Positions 1 to 12,585 of a DNA stretch of 64,000 nt are shown here, piece by piece. The stretch's first letter is position 1, and each line of letters starts with the position of its first letter. This DNA comes from Caprella mutica (taxonomy: Eukaryota > Arthropoda > Malacostraca > Amphipoda > Caprellidae). Both the position numbers and the translations under genes were made by a program. Under the pieces are notes generated by a model, which searched no databases, was not told the origin of the DNA, and worked only from the letters and a program-made list of their open reading frames with translations. The DNA lies in the NCBI GenBank assembly GCA_947561585.1, contig CANNZV010003219.1, positions 1 through 64,000 on the forward strand. Direction: 5' to 3'.

Positions 1-173
1 CTTTAGTGTCTCCTGACTTTCAGATATTCTAATTTGATGTGAAGTTGAGCTCATGCTATTAAGCTCAGCTTATCAGCAGATTCCCAGTCAGCTAGCAGAA
101 AATGGGACATTTTTAAGATTTTCTGAAATTCTGTGTGAACAATCTCTAATTTTCTCCTATATTTACAGTTATA

Positions 174-234
174 CTGAGAACAGAAGCCTAAATGGAGGAT
201 TTATTTTTGAACACTTTATAGTTTTGTAATGGCC
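174..234 (+). repeat. Dispersed repeat core, copy 1
   Basis: Begins ACTGAGAACAGAAGC and continues with a GGATTT...TGAACACTTTA block. The same core recurs at 645-704 and, more diverged, at 12586-12646 and 13315-13380. Some flanking sequence is shared too, notably a TTTGCAGACTG motif near 436 and 12898. The family is unidentified. Confidence 0.5.
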
Positions 235-644
235 TGTCTTGGCAGATTCCCAGACTGTACGAACTGATACTGTTCTCCAAGAAATCTTTACCTCTTATTT
301 TGCTACTTGTTCTCGGCTTAATAATGTAAAATAGTAAAAATACATGTAGCTAAATATAATTAGTATAGGGGGATACGATTATTAATTCATATTAAGGATT
401 GTTGTCATAGGAAATGTTGAGAATGTCCTATATTTTGCAGACTGAGATGCGGGCAGATTCTATCAACTTGTTACCATAATATCTTGGTCTTTTCTCCAGC
501 CTTTGAAGAATAGTTAAGACTGATGGGCATTAGCTAAAATTGATTACAAACTACATAGACCAAGAGTATGATAGTATGGGAATTTTTCAACATTTTCTGT
601 ACTTACAATGTTTAATTTTCTTATATATACATGGATTTTACAAT

Positions 645-704
645 TTACTGAGAACAGAAAGCAAAATAGAGGATTTCTTGAACACTTTACCAGCTCTTGC
701 AGTG
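645..704 (+). repeat. Dispersed repeat core, copy 2
   Basis: Best-preserved copy of the family. It contains GAGAACAGAAAGCAAAATAG followed by AGGATTTCTTGAACACTTTA and ACCAG. Its distance of about 470 bases from copy 1 suggests an ancient tandem array with a unit near that length. Confidence 0.5.
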
Positions 705-3068
705 TAGACTTAGGATATTAGTTATTATTTACTTTAAGTTTTAACCTAGCTACTTACCTAGACACTTTTTTGTTTCTTTCACAGTTAAATATAGTTTTTC
801 CCCTTTGAAAATAATATTCCAGCAACGTCGGTGGATTTCTAGCTATTAATTCTTATGCTTACTATTAATGCTTATGTTTGTCATTAATTATTGTTTACTA
901 TTAATTAAATTGGAAATAAGCTATTGGATTTTTTTCAGCTTTTTGAAAATGCAAGTGGGTTCTTGTACACCAATTACATACTGGGTTATGACCAAAAGTT
1001 TGTTGTTATATTGATAATTCAACATTTAATTTCAAATATTCATTTGTGCTAAAATTTGAACTAATTATTCTTATAAGCAAATATTGCTATAAATAATAGT
1101 CTGAAAACCACTATCAAAAATTATTTAGTCCAACAAGTTAATTTTACAGACTAAATACTCTCTATTATGAAGTTTCCATTAATTTTATTTTATTAAAATA
1201 TTAAGCTTATAGTAGCTACACCCTAAAATAAAAATACTTAAGTACAAAAAATAAAACCAACCTAATTGGGAGAATTAACCTTCCAAACTATTGATTATTG
1301 ACTTTTTGAAGTATGTTTGAATCTGTTATTTGTATCCATTAGGTAAATTATTATTTTTATTGTAAAATCTAGATTACAGTGATTAGTTTAATTAAAGATA
1401 TATTTTGTTAAGTAGAACATATATACCTAAGTAGTATGTTGTTGAAGTATTGGCTACTAGAAAATAATCTATGGTGCTGTTTGTCAGTGTCTTGCAAAAA
1501 GTTCAAAATACAATAAAATATGGCTGGTAATAGCTACCAGCCTAACATTGCTCACACCACTGCATAACAGGTTATTTAGGCAAATAGGCAGTATTTGCTC
1601 CACAGTATTTGGCCCACTTTTGAAAATTAGGACTTTACTGATGAATTGATTACCTAACTCCGAAGTTTTGCTAATTTCAAAATATTAAGATTGAATTGAT
1701 GCAAATTTTATAAAACGAAGTATTTATCCTCCAAAATTCATTTGTTGGCCAGCAGAATTTTTCAAAGTGGGTCATGGCTTGTAACTTGTAGCCAAAATCT
1801 TGATGAGAATGAGTAAAATTTGAAAATGGGTTTCATTTCTTTTGTGCCACCCAGTATATTGCAGATTTTTTAAAATAATTTTTATTTTGGTGAATCAAAT
1901 ATTGATGAGATATTGCATAGCATACTTTATAAGTTTGGGTGAGATAAGAATGAAGAGCTTAGGTATCTTAACATGCTTTCAGTAAAACCTATATTGTTAG
2001 TTAAATAGCCAATTCAATTTGGATAGAACTGGAGTACCAAACTTCGATCCGTATTACTAATTGAAGTATAATTATGAGCAAAATGCTTAATAAGTCCAGT
2101 ATTTTCATTTTCAAAAATATATATATTTGAAATTGCTATGAATTTCTCTCCATTCTAACATTGAAATGAATTTGAAAATCTTCAGCTAAAGAGTTAATTT
2201 GTAGATTCATGTATTTTGTAGATTCATGTCATTTTTTCACTAAAACCCTAGCATCGTCTAGGGTATTTTACTATTCCATCTCACTTTCCTGCAAACTTTG
2301 ATCTAACATAAGAACCAATTCAGGTAGAAGCTCCATACTTACACCATCCTAAGATATCATTTCGATAATGATGTGTACCTATTTTCAATCTTGTATCTCT
2401 TATAGTTAATCATTTATTAACATACCTTTCATAAGAATTAGCGTAATTGCATCGCACTTGTGGGGTAAATAATCGCAGTGAGATTATTCCGACCTAAATT
2501 TAATAAGTTATTGTCTTTAAATGTGTGATTGGTTTATCTGTCTAAAGATATAATGATTTCATTCAAACATGCAAATATTTTGCATTGGTTACAGTTATCA
2601 AAAAAAGATGTTGTTTTTAAATTTCAACTATGAATTAAAATATTTGGAAAATGAAATAGAAAATGTGACTACTAAACAATTATTTAGCTTATATTCATAA
2701 ACTTGAAACTCCTTTTTTGTTTTTTGGTTATGGTGGCATTGGGCCATAATGATACAATTTTTAGTGAAGCTACTTACTGGTAGTAAAGTTATTGGTATAA
2801 AAATATTCTGAAAAGCTATTCATTTTCGGCTTAAGAATAGGACAGTTGATAATAAAGGTCAACTTAGAGAACAAAAACTTTGAAACCATCTAAAGAAGGA
2901 ATCTTATGATTTATGCAACCTGTTGAAAATATTTTAAATTTTATGTATTGATAATTAAATACAGTAGCTATAATTTATCAATATGCTGTGTGTTGTGTGC
3001 CATGAACAGTTAAATTTTCTTATCAGTAATATGATTAACAAAAATTTCTAAACAATTATTCCTTTCAG

Positions 3069-5140
3069 ATAAATCTATCAAGACTTGGGAAAGAACATCT
3101 CCTGATACTTCACCCTTGGATAACTTGTAGTGTCATCTTGATTTGCTATGTGAGTAGACTTTTCACTGTATTTATATGTTGAAAGTAGCTATATCTAATT
3201 AAAGTATCATAACTACATAACAATGTGTCTGAAGTTGGCTAATTGATATTAACAATGATTTTTCTCCTAAAAATGTTCAAAAATTGAATATTTTGAATCA
3301 TATTTTTTTATTCTCTTTGAATGAGAATTTTGTGTTTAATATTTATCAAATGATCAAATAAATTATGAACATTTTTTTTGTAAATTGAGTCAAATCTAAT
3401 TATCTAATCAATGTCATAAAATGTTATTCTATTGCCAAAGTAGTTCTATTTTGTCACTACAATTAATCTAAATATAGCAAAGAAAGTTCTTAATTATCTT
3501 GATAAAAGTTAAGATGGAAAACAATATCTAGCTACTGGGAAATGTGTAGTGAGTTTAAACTCGGTAGCTAATTTGATGCGAAAATTAATATTCAATATAA
3601 AGTACCATCCTCTTTTCATCCAAATAATCTTAAAAATATAATATTTTCATTTGAACAACTGATCTGTTTTTTTTTTTAATTTTTATTATGCACAACAGCT
3701 TGCTGTTCTAAAGTAAACAGTTTAGTGATGGGAAAGAATTAATAAATATAGAAGTAGGCTATTATGAACTCAAGCATTTAGCTTATGCTTATCACAATAT
3801 ACTTAGTTGAATATAGCTAGTTAAAAATGTATTTGCATTTACTGTAAATAGAAAAATATTTACATTTAAGCTCAGGAAGGCGACTACAAAACCAAGAGCT
3901 TTTTTTTGTAGCTTTTTACTCAATACTCACCCTATCTATCTTAAAATGATTTATTATATTTTTATATAACAGAGCAGAACAAATCTATTTTAAAGACTGT
4001 ATTAGAATTATATCACAAACTTAATCACAGAGCTCCCTGGCAAATTTTTCAAACGATAAAAATTATGTAAGATCACCACAGTTAGGTAACTGTTATCCGA
4101 ATAAATTTTTCCGAACTGAATTTGCTACTTTCTAATGCGTCTAACTTTTTAATTTTATGACCTTTTAATGAATGTATTTTATTTTACAGGTGTGCAACTA
4201 TCCCATGATTGCTCTGCTATGTCTTCAAACATCAGTACTGCCACTGCATACATACATGTGTAGTTTGAGTAGATGCTCCTAATTGTAAGTCATCATCATG
4301 TTGATCTCTTGTAGATGTAATTTAAAGTTAATTGTTTAATGAGTTATATATATGATTAACTAATTCTAAAGCGAACAAATGAACTTAATAAATAAAATTA
4401 GCTGTATTCTCTAATATTGAATGTAAAATTAGAAGTATTTAAAATTTTAAAGTTAGTTCACAAATTTAAATAAATATGCTATATGCATTAGCTATATCAA
4501 AAATACAATCAATATCTATCTAATTTATTGCATTCAAAATAGCTATATAATTGATCCAAAAAATGTAACTAGCTGCTATTTATAACTAGCTATCGGAATT
4601 TTACAACAAATATAGAATCTTAATAGCATGTTTTTTATTTTTTTATATCATTATTAAATTATTAATATTGCATCCATACTCATTTTTAGGTACCTCTTCA
4701 ATTGACCTCAGGAGCTCCGTCCTGAAGCTGTCGATGGTTAATGGAAGAAAAAGGGAGGTGCCTCGCTTGGGTTCCAAAATGTTTTGGATTTCTATGTTTA
4801 TCATTTTTTAACGCTACTTTCAGTTTTAGAGAATAGCGCTAAAGTTATGATCTTCAACTACGATGTTAAATTTTTTAGGTAGACTTCGTTTAGTATCACA
4901 TTTTGGTTTCCTTTTCCATCCATATGTACAGCCAACGGTGCTTGTGTCCCTTTTAGTCACATTTCTTGGTGTGAAACTTTAATACTTCTATGAAACAAGC
5001 TTTTCTGCATCCAAGTGCATTGTCACTAGACTGGTGATAGGTAACATTGTTAATGGAGCCACTTTATTTTCTGAATGTTTCTCAGAGTCGAAGCAGACGT
5101 TAAATCCTCCTTTTAAAAATAATAAAGCTGATCATTATAT
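3069..5140 (+). other. Candidate spliced transcript, three exon-like blocks
   Basis: Three blocks have good splice signals on the plus strand. Block 1 (3069-3149) follows CCTTTCAG and ends before GTGAGTAG. Block 2 (4190-4284) follows ATTTTACAG and ends before GTAAGTCATC. Block 3 starts at 4690 after CATTTTTAG and runs to an AATAAA-type signal near 5120. Block 1 is open for 27 codons and joins block 2 in frame. Block 2 stays open for 30 codons and then meets TAA just before its donor. The joint frame is short and matches no family I recognise. It could be the end of a host gene with upstream exons outside the window, a long non-coding RNA, or coincidence. Block 3 coincides with a dispersed repeat, which argues for a TE-derived terminal exon. 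Confidence 0.25.
4697..5130. repeat. Dispersed repeat family R1, copy A
   Basis: One of three related copies; the others are at 5213-5785 and 58078-58505. Landmarks in order are GGAGCTCCGTCCTGAAGCTG, AATGGAAG, CGCTACTT.CAGTTTTAGAG, TTCAACTACGA, GGTAGACT, CCAACGGTGCTTGTGTC, AGCTTTTCTGCATCCA and CAGACGTTAAATCC. Read on the minus strand, parts look like protein (a MDAEKL motif and a later DTST..CTYGW), so the family may derive from a coding sequence that I do not recognise. It directly precedes copy B, so A and B look like an old tandem duplication. Confidence 0.6.
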
Positions 5141-5212
5141 GATAAATTTCTAGCTCTGTCAATCTGTCTTTTTCTCTTTAAAAATTAACTATGATCATTT
5201 GATTATATTGAG

Positions 5213-5785
5213 ATGCCAGAGGTTCTATTCTGAAACTGTCTGTGGTGAATGGAAGAGAAGAGGGGTGCCTTCCATTTGGACCCAAACTGTTGTAATGTGG
5301 TTTATAGATTGTTTTTCATATTTTACCGCTACTTGCAGTTTTAGAGGATAGTGCTAGGGTTATGCTCTTCAACTACGAGGTCTTAGATTTTGTATTAGGT
5401 AGACTCGTAGGCTTCATTTACTATCACCTCTTCATTTTCCTCTTAGATTTTGTGTTAGGTAGGTTCGTAGGCTTCATTTACTATCACCTCTTCATTTTCC
5501 TCTTAGATTTTGTGTTAGGTAGGCTCGTAGGCTTCATTTACTATCACCTCTTCCATCCGTAAGTGCAGTTGCCGGTGCTTGTGTCTTTCATCACATTCCT
5601 TTGTAAGTGACGGAGGAGCTTTTCTGCATCCATAAGCTTTGTAATAACAGTTGTTTGTATCACTGCTCATGGAACCACTTTCCTTCTTCACTTATGTTTC
5701 CAGTCCTTTGTATTTAATTTTCTTTTGACTTTAGTGATATGGCATTTTGTTCCGAAACAGACGTTAAATCCCCTACTAATATAAA
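5213..5785. repeat. Dispersed repeat family R1, copy B
   Basis: Shares the same ordered landmarks as copy A. It is longer because a 60-bp internal segment is present three times (5381-5558). It ends with the shared CAGACGTTAAATCC word. The minus-strand reading again gives MDAEKL followed by a DTST..CTYGW motif, conserved with copy A although frames are broken elsewhere. The 66-codon plus-strand open frame here is only a reading of the triplicated segment. Confidence 0.6.
5381..5558 (+). repeat. 60-bp tandem repeat, three units
   Basis: Units start near 5381, 5441 and 5501. Each begins CTTAGATTTTGT.TTAGGTAG and ends CTCTTCATTTTCCT or a variant. The units are nearly identical, so the triplication is much younger than the divergence between repeat copies A and B. 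The 60-base period keeps a reading frame open, which explains the repetitive hydrophobic frame here. I do not consider that frame a gene. Confidence 0.85.
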
Positions 5786-7450
5786 TTTATTACATTGATT
5801 GGTGTCTCTTCAGCACTATACTAGTGTAGTTGCTAATTAACAGTTAACTTATGGTATTACTCTTAATTTACATTTTTTATTATTTAGAGTAGCTACATAC
5901 GGTATTGATAACTAGAAGTACAGCATTAATTATTTAGATCCTCTTACCTTCGTGTATTTGGTTGTAATTGTAAGTATATATTCTATTTATTTATTTTTTA
6001 CTTTTTTTTCCATTTGGAATGTTCTCATGCAAAACTCCTTCATTATTTGTATTATTTTCCTTCATGAAATTTAAAATATATTAATTATAGTTGTGAAATC
6101 TTCATCTGTATTGTCGATACTAATAAAAGTAATATCTGTATGAATACCGCCAGATTTATTTCTTCTATTAATTCATAATATCATAGAACTAAGGTCTATG
6201 ATCATTATTCTGCAAACCGCATGCAATTAGACTCAGTATAGTTATATTATTTGGTTTTAATGTTTTTGATACTCTGTGAGCAACAATTGAGCGAATCACT
6301 AACCTGACGTTTAGAAAAAAGATTGTACACTCTTTGTTTTGATTTTAAATTTATGAACAAAATAAGTTTTCGGCTTTTGTTTAATTAAGATATAACTTGT
6401 TTCCTAAAGTAAATAAACGTTCCTATAATAAGTTCATCCAATTGCATACCTTTACACGAATAATAAATGGTTATGGTATACCTAGTTGACAATCAAAACA
6501 AATGGTGTTCATTTTTTTTTCAGACCTAAAATTAGTAAGTCTGAAGTAAAATAGGTATTGTAGAGTTTTTATTATAAAAATAACAAAAATATGCTATCAA
6601 ATTCCATGCGGTTTGCAGTAAGATGATGAGAAGCATCCGCTTCATTGATTAAAGCAATAAAAAGATTAGCTTGGAGTGAAAGTGTCCGCAGGATGTAAAA
6701 TTCCCAAATCACTGTTCTTTGTTATTTACCAATCTGTAGTATACCCACACCAATCCTAAAATATATACATTACAATTAATAAAGTTTATTTTTGGAAATG
6801 TGAAATTTGTCCACTGTTAAGTAATCAATACAAATAGTTATTTTTCTGTACAGTACAGATAATTTGTGAGTGTTATTGTTTTGAAGATATTTGCAATTAC
6901 TAAAGCAAATGACTAGATTGGAACTGACTGATTGGAACGGAATAGATTAAAAAATCTATTTATGTTCACTACCATCATTCTACTAAACATTTAATTCAAC
7001 TAACCTCTCCTGATATTGTGTGATTAAAAGTATAATGCAATGTTAACAATTATTTAAATATATTACTTTATTAAAAACAAGATAATTAAAGACTTGCATA
7101 TTGAGCAACAGAGAATGAAAATGTAATTTAAAGTTTAGTCAAATAAAGGTGTTAAGAAGTGCTTATAAATTAATTAGCAGCTTAAAGAAACAGCTTTCGT
7201 GAAATCGAAATTAAAATGATCTGCTATAATTTACTACATCATGTCAACTTAAATTACGTGATTTATATTATTCTTCATCACCTAAGTGATTTGAAGTAAT
7301 TATTGCAGGCAATATATATATCTACCGCTATTATATTATAAAAATTGGAAACATATTGAATTCCATAAAAATAGAAGAGTCTAATAATGAACATAATAAG
7401 AACAAGGTTAATACTTGAGTCTACCCTCGCTCCGTTTTCTATGCAATGAG
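5786..7450. other. AT-rich non-coding DNA
   Basis: No gene, hairpin or tandem array recognised. Only short open frames occur, with AT-driven amino-acid composition. Confidence 0.6.
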
Positions 7451-7453
7451 ATG

Positions 7454-7604
7454 CGGTTAAGAGACTCTTGTTTGCCGCCAACTCCAACCGTTTTACGTGA
7501 GTGTTAAGCGCTTAGCACATCAAAATTGTACCGTTTTCACTGGTGCTAAGCGCTTAAGAGACTTTACCTTGAGCAACCCGATTTTTGCGGTTAAGAGACT
7601 TTGG
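7454..7604. repeat. Degenerate repeat around a perfect hairpin
   Basis: The word GGTTAAGAGACT or CTTAAGAGACT occurs at about 7455, 7553 and 7591. Between the first two lies a perfect 15-bp inverted repeat: TTAAGCGCTTAGCAC at 7504-7518 and its complement at 7543-7557, with a 24-base loop. Each arm also contains the self-complementary AAGCGCTT. The area is clearly less AT-rich than its surroundings. It resembles the end of a small mobile element, but I cannot find its partner end. Confidence 0.6.
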
Positions 7605-7748
7605 CTTGTGGCCCTTCATATAGCCTAGAAAGTAGCCTAAGAAAAAAAAATGAAAAAAATATAATGTTTATATAAAAGATGGGATTACAAAAATTAAAAA
7701 TAAACAGAATAAAAAAAATTAGGAGAAAGATAGAGGATAATAAATGTT

Positions 7749-8570
7749 TTATCTATTGATTATTGAGAGTGGAAAGGCAGTTTGCATGGAATTTAAATTT
7801 GGTATTAATTTATGAATATATAATGATTCTAAGATGCGTAATTCTACTGATTTATTGCATTGGTTTATGATGGTAAACTGGTTGAGTGAGATGGGAGGGC
7901 CACATGTTTCTGCGTGGTCTCTTATTTGAGATGCTGATGGGTTGCTGAATCTATTGCCTGCGATATGACTGCGTCCAGCATGCTCGGAGCTCCGTACAAT
8001 TAGTGAACGCGTGGTGGATAGATGACGGAGCTACGAAACAACTTTTGGTAGAACATCTTTATGTGGAAAAAAGGAATGTATTTTAAAAGTATTAATTAAA
8101 ATGATATTTAAGTTGCAGTTATTGAAATATTGATTTAGAGTGGAAAATAATTCTGTTTTCAGTTTTTCTGATTGATGACCGGTATATGGCAGTGTAAAGT
8201 CAAATGATTCATTATCATTAATATTTAAAGGGACTGCATTATTTTGAATATTTTTGGTTAAAAATTGTCCAATGTTTGATTCTATTAATTTCAAGGGGAC
8301 ACCATTCTTTATGAAATATGATTTTAAAAACTCTAGCTCTTTATGAAGAATGAAATCGTCTGAACAAATATTGTAAGCTCTATAAAATAAGGTCTTTAAG
8401 GCATTGATTTTGAAACGAAATGAACAAAAACTAAAATATTTTGAACCTAAACCTGAGAAAGTGCTTTTTCTATAGACTGCAGACTGGAATTGGTTATTGT
8501 TTTTACATATCAGGGTATCTAAGAAGGGCAATTTGAAATTAGTTTCATACTCTGTAAATAAATGTTCCAT
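7749..8570 (-). pseudogene. Penelope-like retroelement: RT C-terminus plus GIY-YIG endonuclease remnant
   Basis: Penelope-like elements encode one protein with a reverse transcriptase (RT) followed by a GIY-YIG endonuclease. On the minus strand, 8570-8031 reads as the end of the RT: LPFLDTLI near the start, then VYRKSTFSG, RAYNICSDD and NGVPLKLIE. After a stop at 8031-8033 the same frame continues to TAA at 7749-7751. That part shows the endonuclease C-terminal half: TTRSLIVRSSEHAG, IRDHAETCG, LRILESLYI and PNLN, which carry the family's conserved Glu and Asn. The GIY and YIG motifs are missing, so roughly 20-30 residues seem deleted at the stop. The RT catalytic YVDD region is also absent. 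A 5' truncation near 8580 is usual for these elements. The copy is inactive. Confidence 0.85.
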
Positions 8571-8579
8571 ACATAATTT

Positions 8580-10480
8580 CGAGAAACTGTTCTTTTAACT
8601 ACGATCTTTCTTTTAAATTTTCCTCAATAATATGAATTCATGAATATATTCAATCTTTGTATATAGAACTAATGACTCAATAGAGTTTTAGCTTCAAGAC
8701 ATGCACGATATTTATTTTCATGATGTCAGACTCATGTCCTTTCCCCTGTTGTCAATCATCGTTGGCCAAATTTTGTCCGGGAAGCAGCCAAATGAAACTT
8801 TCTATTTTTATTTCGCATGCCATTATTCTGATTTTGGCATAACACCAGAAAATATTGAAGGTCAAATGTTTGCAGTATTTTGGAAAATTGTTATTCCTGG
8901 AAATATGAATATATCCACTTAAAACTTTTTCAATGTGAATTAAATGTTGATTAAAAAATTAATGAAGTTATTTAAGAACTTTTCAGGTTTTATGTGATAA
9001 AAATAAAAGAAATTATGAATCAGTTTATTAGTTAATGACTAAAAAGAGTTAATATTAAACCATTTACTCACAAGTGTTAGACACAGCCATTATTCTATTT
9101 GCCATAAGAGTGTTGGTAAATTGTTATTCAACTATGGAAAGTTAAAAGTTTCTTATAAAAACTGTAGTGCTTTGGTATCGAAATATTATTAATACAATTG
9201 ATTTACTTAAAAAATCACACGCATTATAACTGTTTCGAAGCTATATTTACTTCAATAATTATCTGATATATAAATTAATTTTTCTGTATTAAGATTTGGC
9301 GTTACATATTTCATCAAAACAAATAGAGGACAATATCAATTAATTACCATAAACTCATTATTGAATATTACTATACAATATAACTCAAAGAGAGATATAA
9401 TAACAATGCTTCATCTAATATCCATAACAGTTTGAGTTTCTTAATGTGATAAGATTAATATAGGCATCAAGAAGGTATAATAATTTCATTAAATTTAACG
9501 ATCAATTTTTGATAATGTCCCATAAGACATTAACACAACAAACAATTAAGAATATTATCCCAAGTTGGAAGGTACAAAATGGATCCATCCAATTGATTCC
9601 AAATATCTTCTTATCTACTTATATTTGACTCTTAAAATCTTTGATTCCAACCATTGAAGCTCAGGAAGCCTTTGTTGATAACAGGTAAAGAACCTAATAA
9701 TTTAGTGAATTATTAACAATTAGAAAGAGGAGAAGAAGAGAGCAGTAACAGGGGATATATTGTAACCCCAAATACATAAAAGGAAGAGCGAAAGGATTTT
9801 GAAACCATTTGATATTGTTAATTGATTAATAGATCAAAAATACTATAGGAAATTAGGTTATAAGAATTGAGGATGTAGTAGATGAGGGGAGTAATACCAA
9901 TGTAGTATGTATATTAGATAGATTGTTTGGATTGTGATGGTAAATATACAGGATAAACACCAATCTTATGTTCTTATAAGAGGGTATAGAATAGTCATAG
10001 ATATGTATATTAGCATTATAGAGATACAGGGAATAGAATAGAGTTTGATAATGTTCGGAAATGTAAAAATGTTAGCATATATTTAATAGGAGAATATTAG
10101 AATCATACTATATGCATGGATAAGATAGCACTTTAAATAGAGCCTTCGAAGTCCCTTAATTATAGTAAGTAATTCCTATGGTTAATAAGATAGTCAAAAT
10201 CTGAAATTAAAATTGAAATGTATAAATAAATAGAAATTAGGATATTTATAAGTCGATTATAAGTCGCCAGTTGTTCAATAAATTTTACCCCTGAAGATAG
10301 AAACTACGAAGGCATCTGATAGCTTGGAAATATCAAAACTACATCTTGTTGAGTTATTCATCTTACACATAATGTAACAAACAAGGAGTTCTCTATTTCT
10401 ATTACTGTACAGAAACAGTAGATATTGCACTGAAAGAAAAGTGTACTTAACCGAACCTATATATAGTTTCATACAAACCA
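8580..10480. other. AT-rich non-coding DNA
   Basis: No gene recognised. The frame at 8701-8922 (73 codons) and other short frames match no known family. No tandem array or long hairpin seen. Confidence 0.55.
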
Positions 10481-10483
10481 CAA

Positions 10484-10870
10484 TGTTGGTTGTTTTTAAA
10501 CCATACCACAGCTGTGGTTTTAATCAAACATCATGAATTTATAATGTAATTATACCTACATGCATGTACTTTATCTTACCTACATCCATCACCATTCTAA
10601 CTACAGCTGAATGTCTATTTTACCTACATACAAGCAATTCAAACTACAGCTGTGGTTAAACATTACCTACATGCTTATTAATTAAACTACAGCTGGTTGT
10701 CTATTTTACCAACATGCATGCAATTCAAACCTCATGTAATAGAATTTTTAACTGATAAACTAATCTTTCAAACTACAGTCGTTAAGCAATTTTACCTACA
10801 TGCATTTTATTTTAGCCACTTGGATAATGTTTACTTTAGCTACATTCAATTACAAAATACTGTAGTAATG
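10484..10870. repeat. Degenerate tandem repeat with CTACAGCTG and ACCTACATGCATG words
   Basis: About six diverged units of roughly 60-70 bases alternate the words ACTACAGCTG(TGG) and TTACCTACATGCATG with AATTCAAACTACAG spacers. Related degenerate words (ACCTACAT, AACCACA, CTACAGTG) recur at 13800-14155. The two stretches flank a 3-kb segment and may be eroded remnants of one array family. Confidence 0.55.
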
Positions 10871-11395
10871 AAATTCATATGAATTCATATATAATACAGC
10901 ATGAAGTTTAACTATTAAATATAGAGTGATAATACTTCTGTTAAGTTAGTTAAAATAGATACAATATAAATAATTAAATTGGATATTTAGCAAATCTTTC
11001 CATATTTAACAAATCATTGTAATAAAACCCAAAATTAATTAATTACATTTAATATAAAATGAACAATTTCAGAAACACACATTACTTGGTAAACATTAGT
11101 AAGTAGAAAATTATAATAGTTTCTCAGAAGCTATAAAAATTGAAGAAGTTACCAATTTATGTATTATTAAACAAGAATAAAATATTCAAGAAATATAACA
11201 ATTCTATTAACTCATTTAATAGATTACTAAATTTGAGATCACACCATCAAAGGAGAAACTGCAACTAGATTATAACTCGAGGATTAAAGAAGAAGTTATA
11301 TATAGTTATGTTTAAAAAGGCCCTAAATAAAGCTTCCTTGTAGCTCCAAGATTTAAGTACCCAAACAAATAAAAAGTCATTTAGTAGTTCATGAA
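10871..11395. other. AT-rich non-coding DNA
   Basis: Nothing recognised beyond AT-rich spacer sequence. Confidence 0.6.
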
Positions 11396-11399
11396 CTGA

Positions 11400-11948
11400 A
11401 TTGTTCACAGCTAGCTATTTCTCAAAGCGACTCACCAAATCAGTGACGCATGGAGCTTTCATAACATAACATTGAAAGAATATCGTACAATGATGTTCAC
11501 AGAAAAGTAAAAAAATGTTTCAGCAGTCCTTGCAATATTGCAAATTCAAAACTTGGAATAGTTTAAAATGCTACATCAATCGCCTTCAAAACGTGTTGGC
11601 ACCCAAAACATAATGTCATCAGAGGAAACATAATATTGATCAACTTCAGAAGACTTTGAAGATGGGTGGCTGGAATGAGACTAAGAAGGAAGATTACTTC
11701 TCTAACCAAGCTATCCTCTTCAATAGTTAGCCATATGACTGAAAAGAAAATTACGAAGCATCAATTAACGAAGATCTTCCCATTCATAGTTAGCTAGAAG
11801 TCAAATAAATAGGTAAAACTTACAGAAACTTACCTCTAAAAGTTAACACCAACATCAGCAGTAGTGGGCCTCAATCTCTTGTTGTGATGATGTTAGCAAA
11901 AGTAGGCAAGCCACCCCAAAAGTCTTCATTAGAATGTCTCTGGTGTCT
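11400..11948 (-). other. Two exon-like blocks on the minus strand
   Basis: Block 1 (11948-11833) follows TTTTTTACAG and ends at a strong donor, AGAG|GTAAGTTTC. Block 2 starts near 11742 after TTCTTTTCAG and is open for 57 codons to a TAA near 11570. No frame is open through both blocks. They could be a non-coding spliced RNA or two 3' UTR exons, or the signals could be chance. The composition is richer in G and C than the flanks. No protein family recognised. Confidence 0.22.
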
Positions 11949-12585
11949 GTAAAAAATATGGAATTAGGAAATAGTTGAGAATAGTTAGTACAATTGAGAG
12001 ATTAAGGCTAATTACTGACTAGCTATGTAGCAATGATTAGCAAAAAACTAAAATTCACAATGAATATAATGATAATTTACTTAATTGTTAAAAAAATCAT
12101 CCGCAAGAGATATAAACAGTCTTAGATTAGGTAACAGCAAGAACATATTTCCTTTATCCAATGAACTTCTCTAAATTCCAATTAAATATAGTAGATTTGA
12201 AAGCAGAGAATGAATATAATTGAATGAGAAAAATAATCAATTAGCTATCATGCAGCTATTGATGACAACATAGAATTAAATGTAAAGAAGTAGTACTAGC
12301 TACTGAATTTCAATCACTTTGTAGCTACTGTTACCAAAAATTCATATCATATTTCTCTGAAAAAGAGCCATAAGAAAGTCATGGTATCTATAAAAAGTTA
12401 AAATTCTATAGAAGCAGTGGGAAATTCTGAAATTTAGGTTTATTTCAGAGAGCATTTCAGTCCCAATTAATTAAATTGTTACCAAGAGCCAGAAAGTAAC
12501 TATCTCAAATCAAATCTGCTGAATACTAATTTTTTAAATATTTTCTGTGCAAAAAATACTTATTTTCTTCAATTTAAATTTATTT

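Larger units (their letters stand above)
1..3068. other. AT-rich non-coding DNA
   Basis: No coding region is visible. The stretch has the composition of an intron or intergenic spacer: long A/T runs and no open frame over 60 codons. Its first 900 bases hold two diverged copies of a repeat core, listed separately, spaced about 470 bases apart. Several pyrimidine-AG sites occur, such as the one before 3069, but I can pair none confidently with an upstream exon. Confidence 0.6.
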
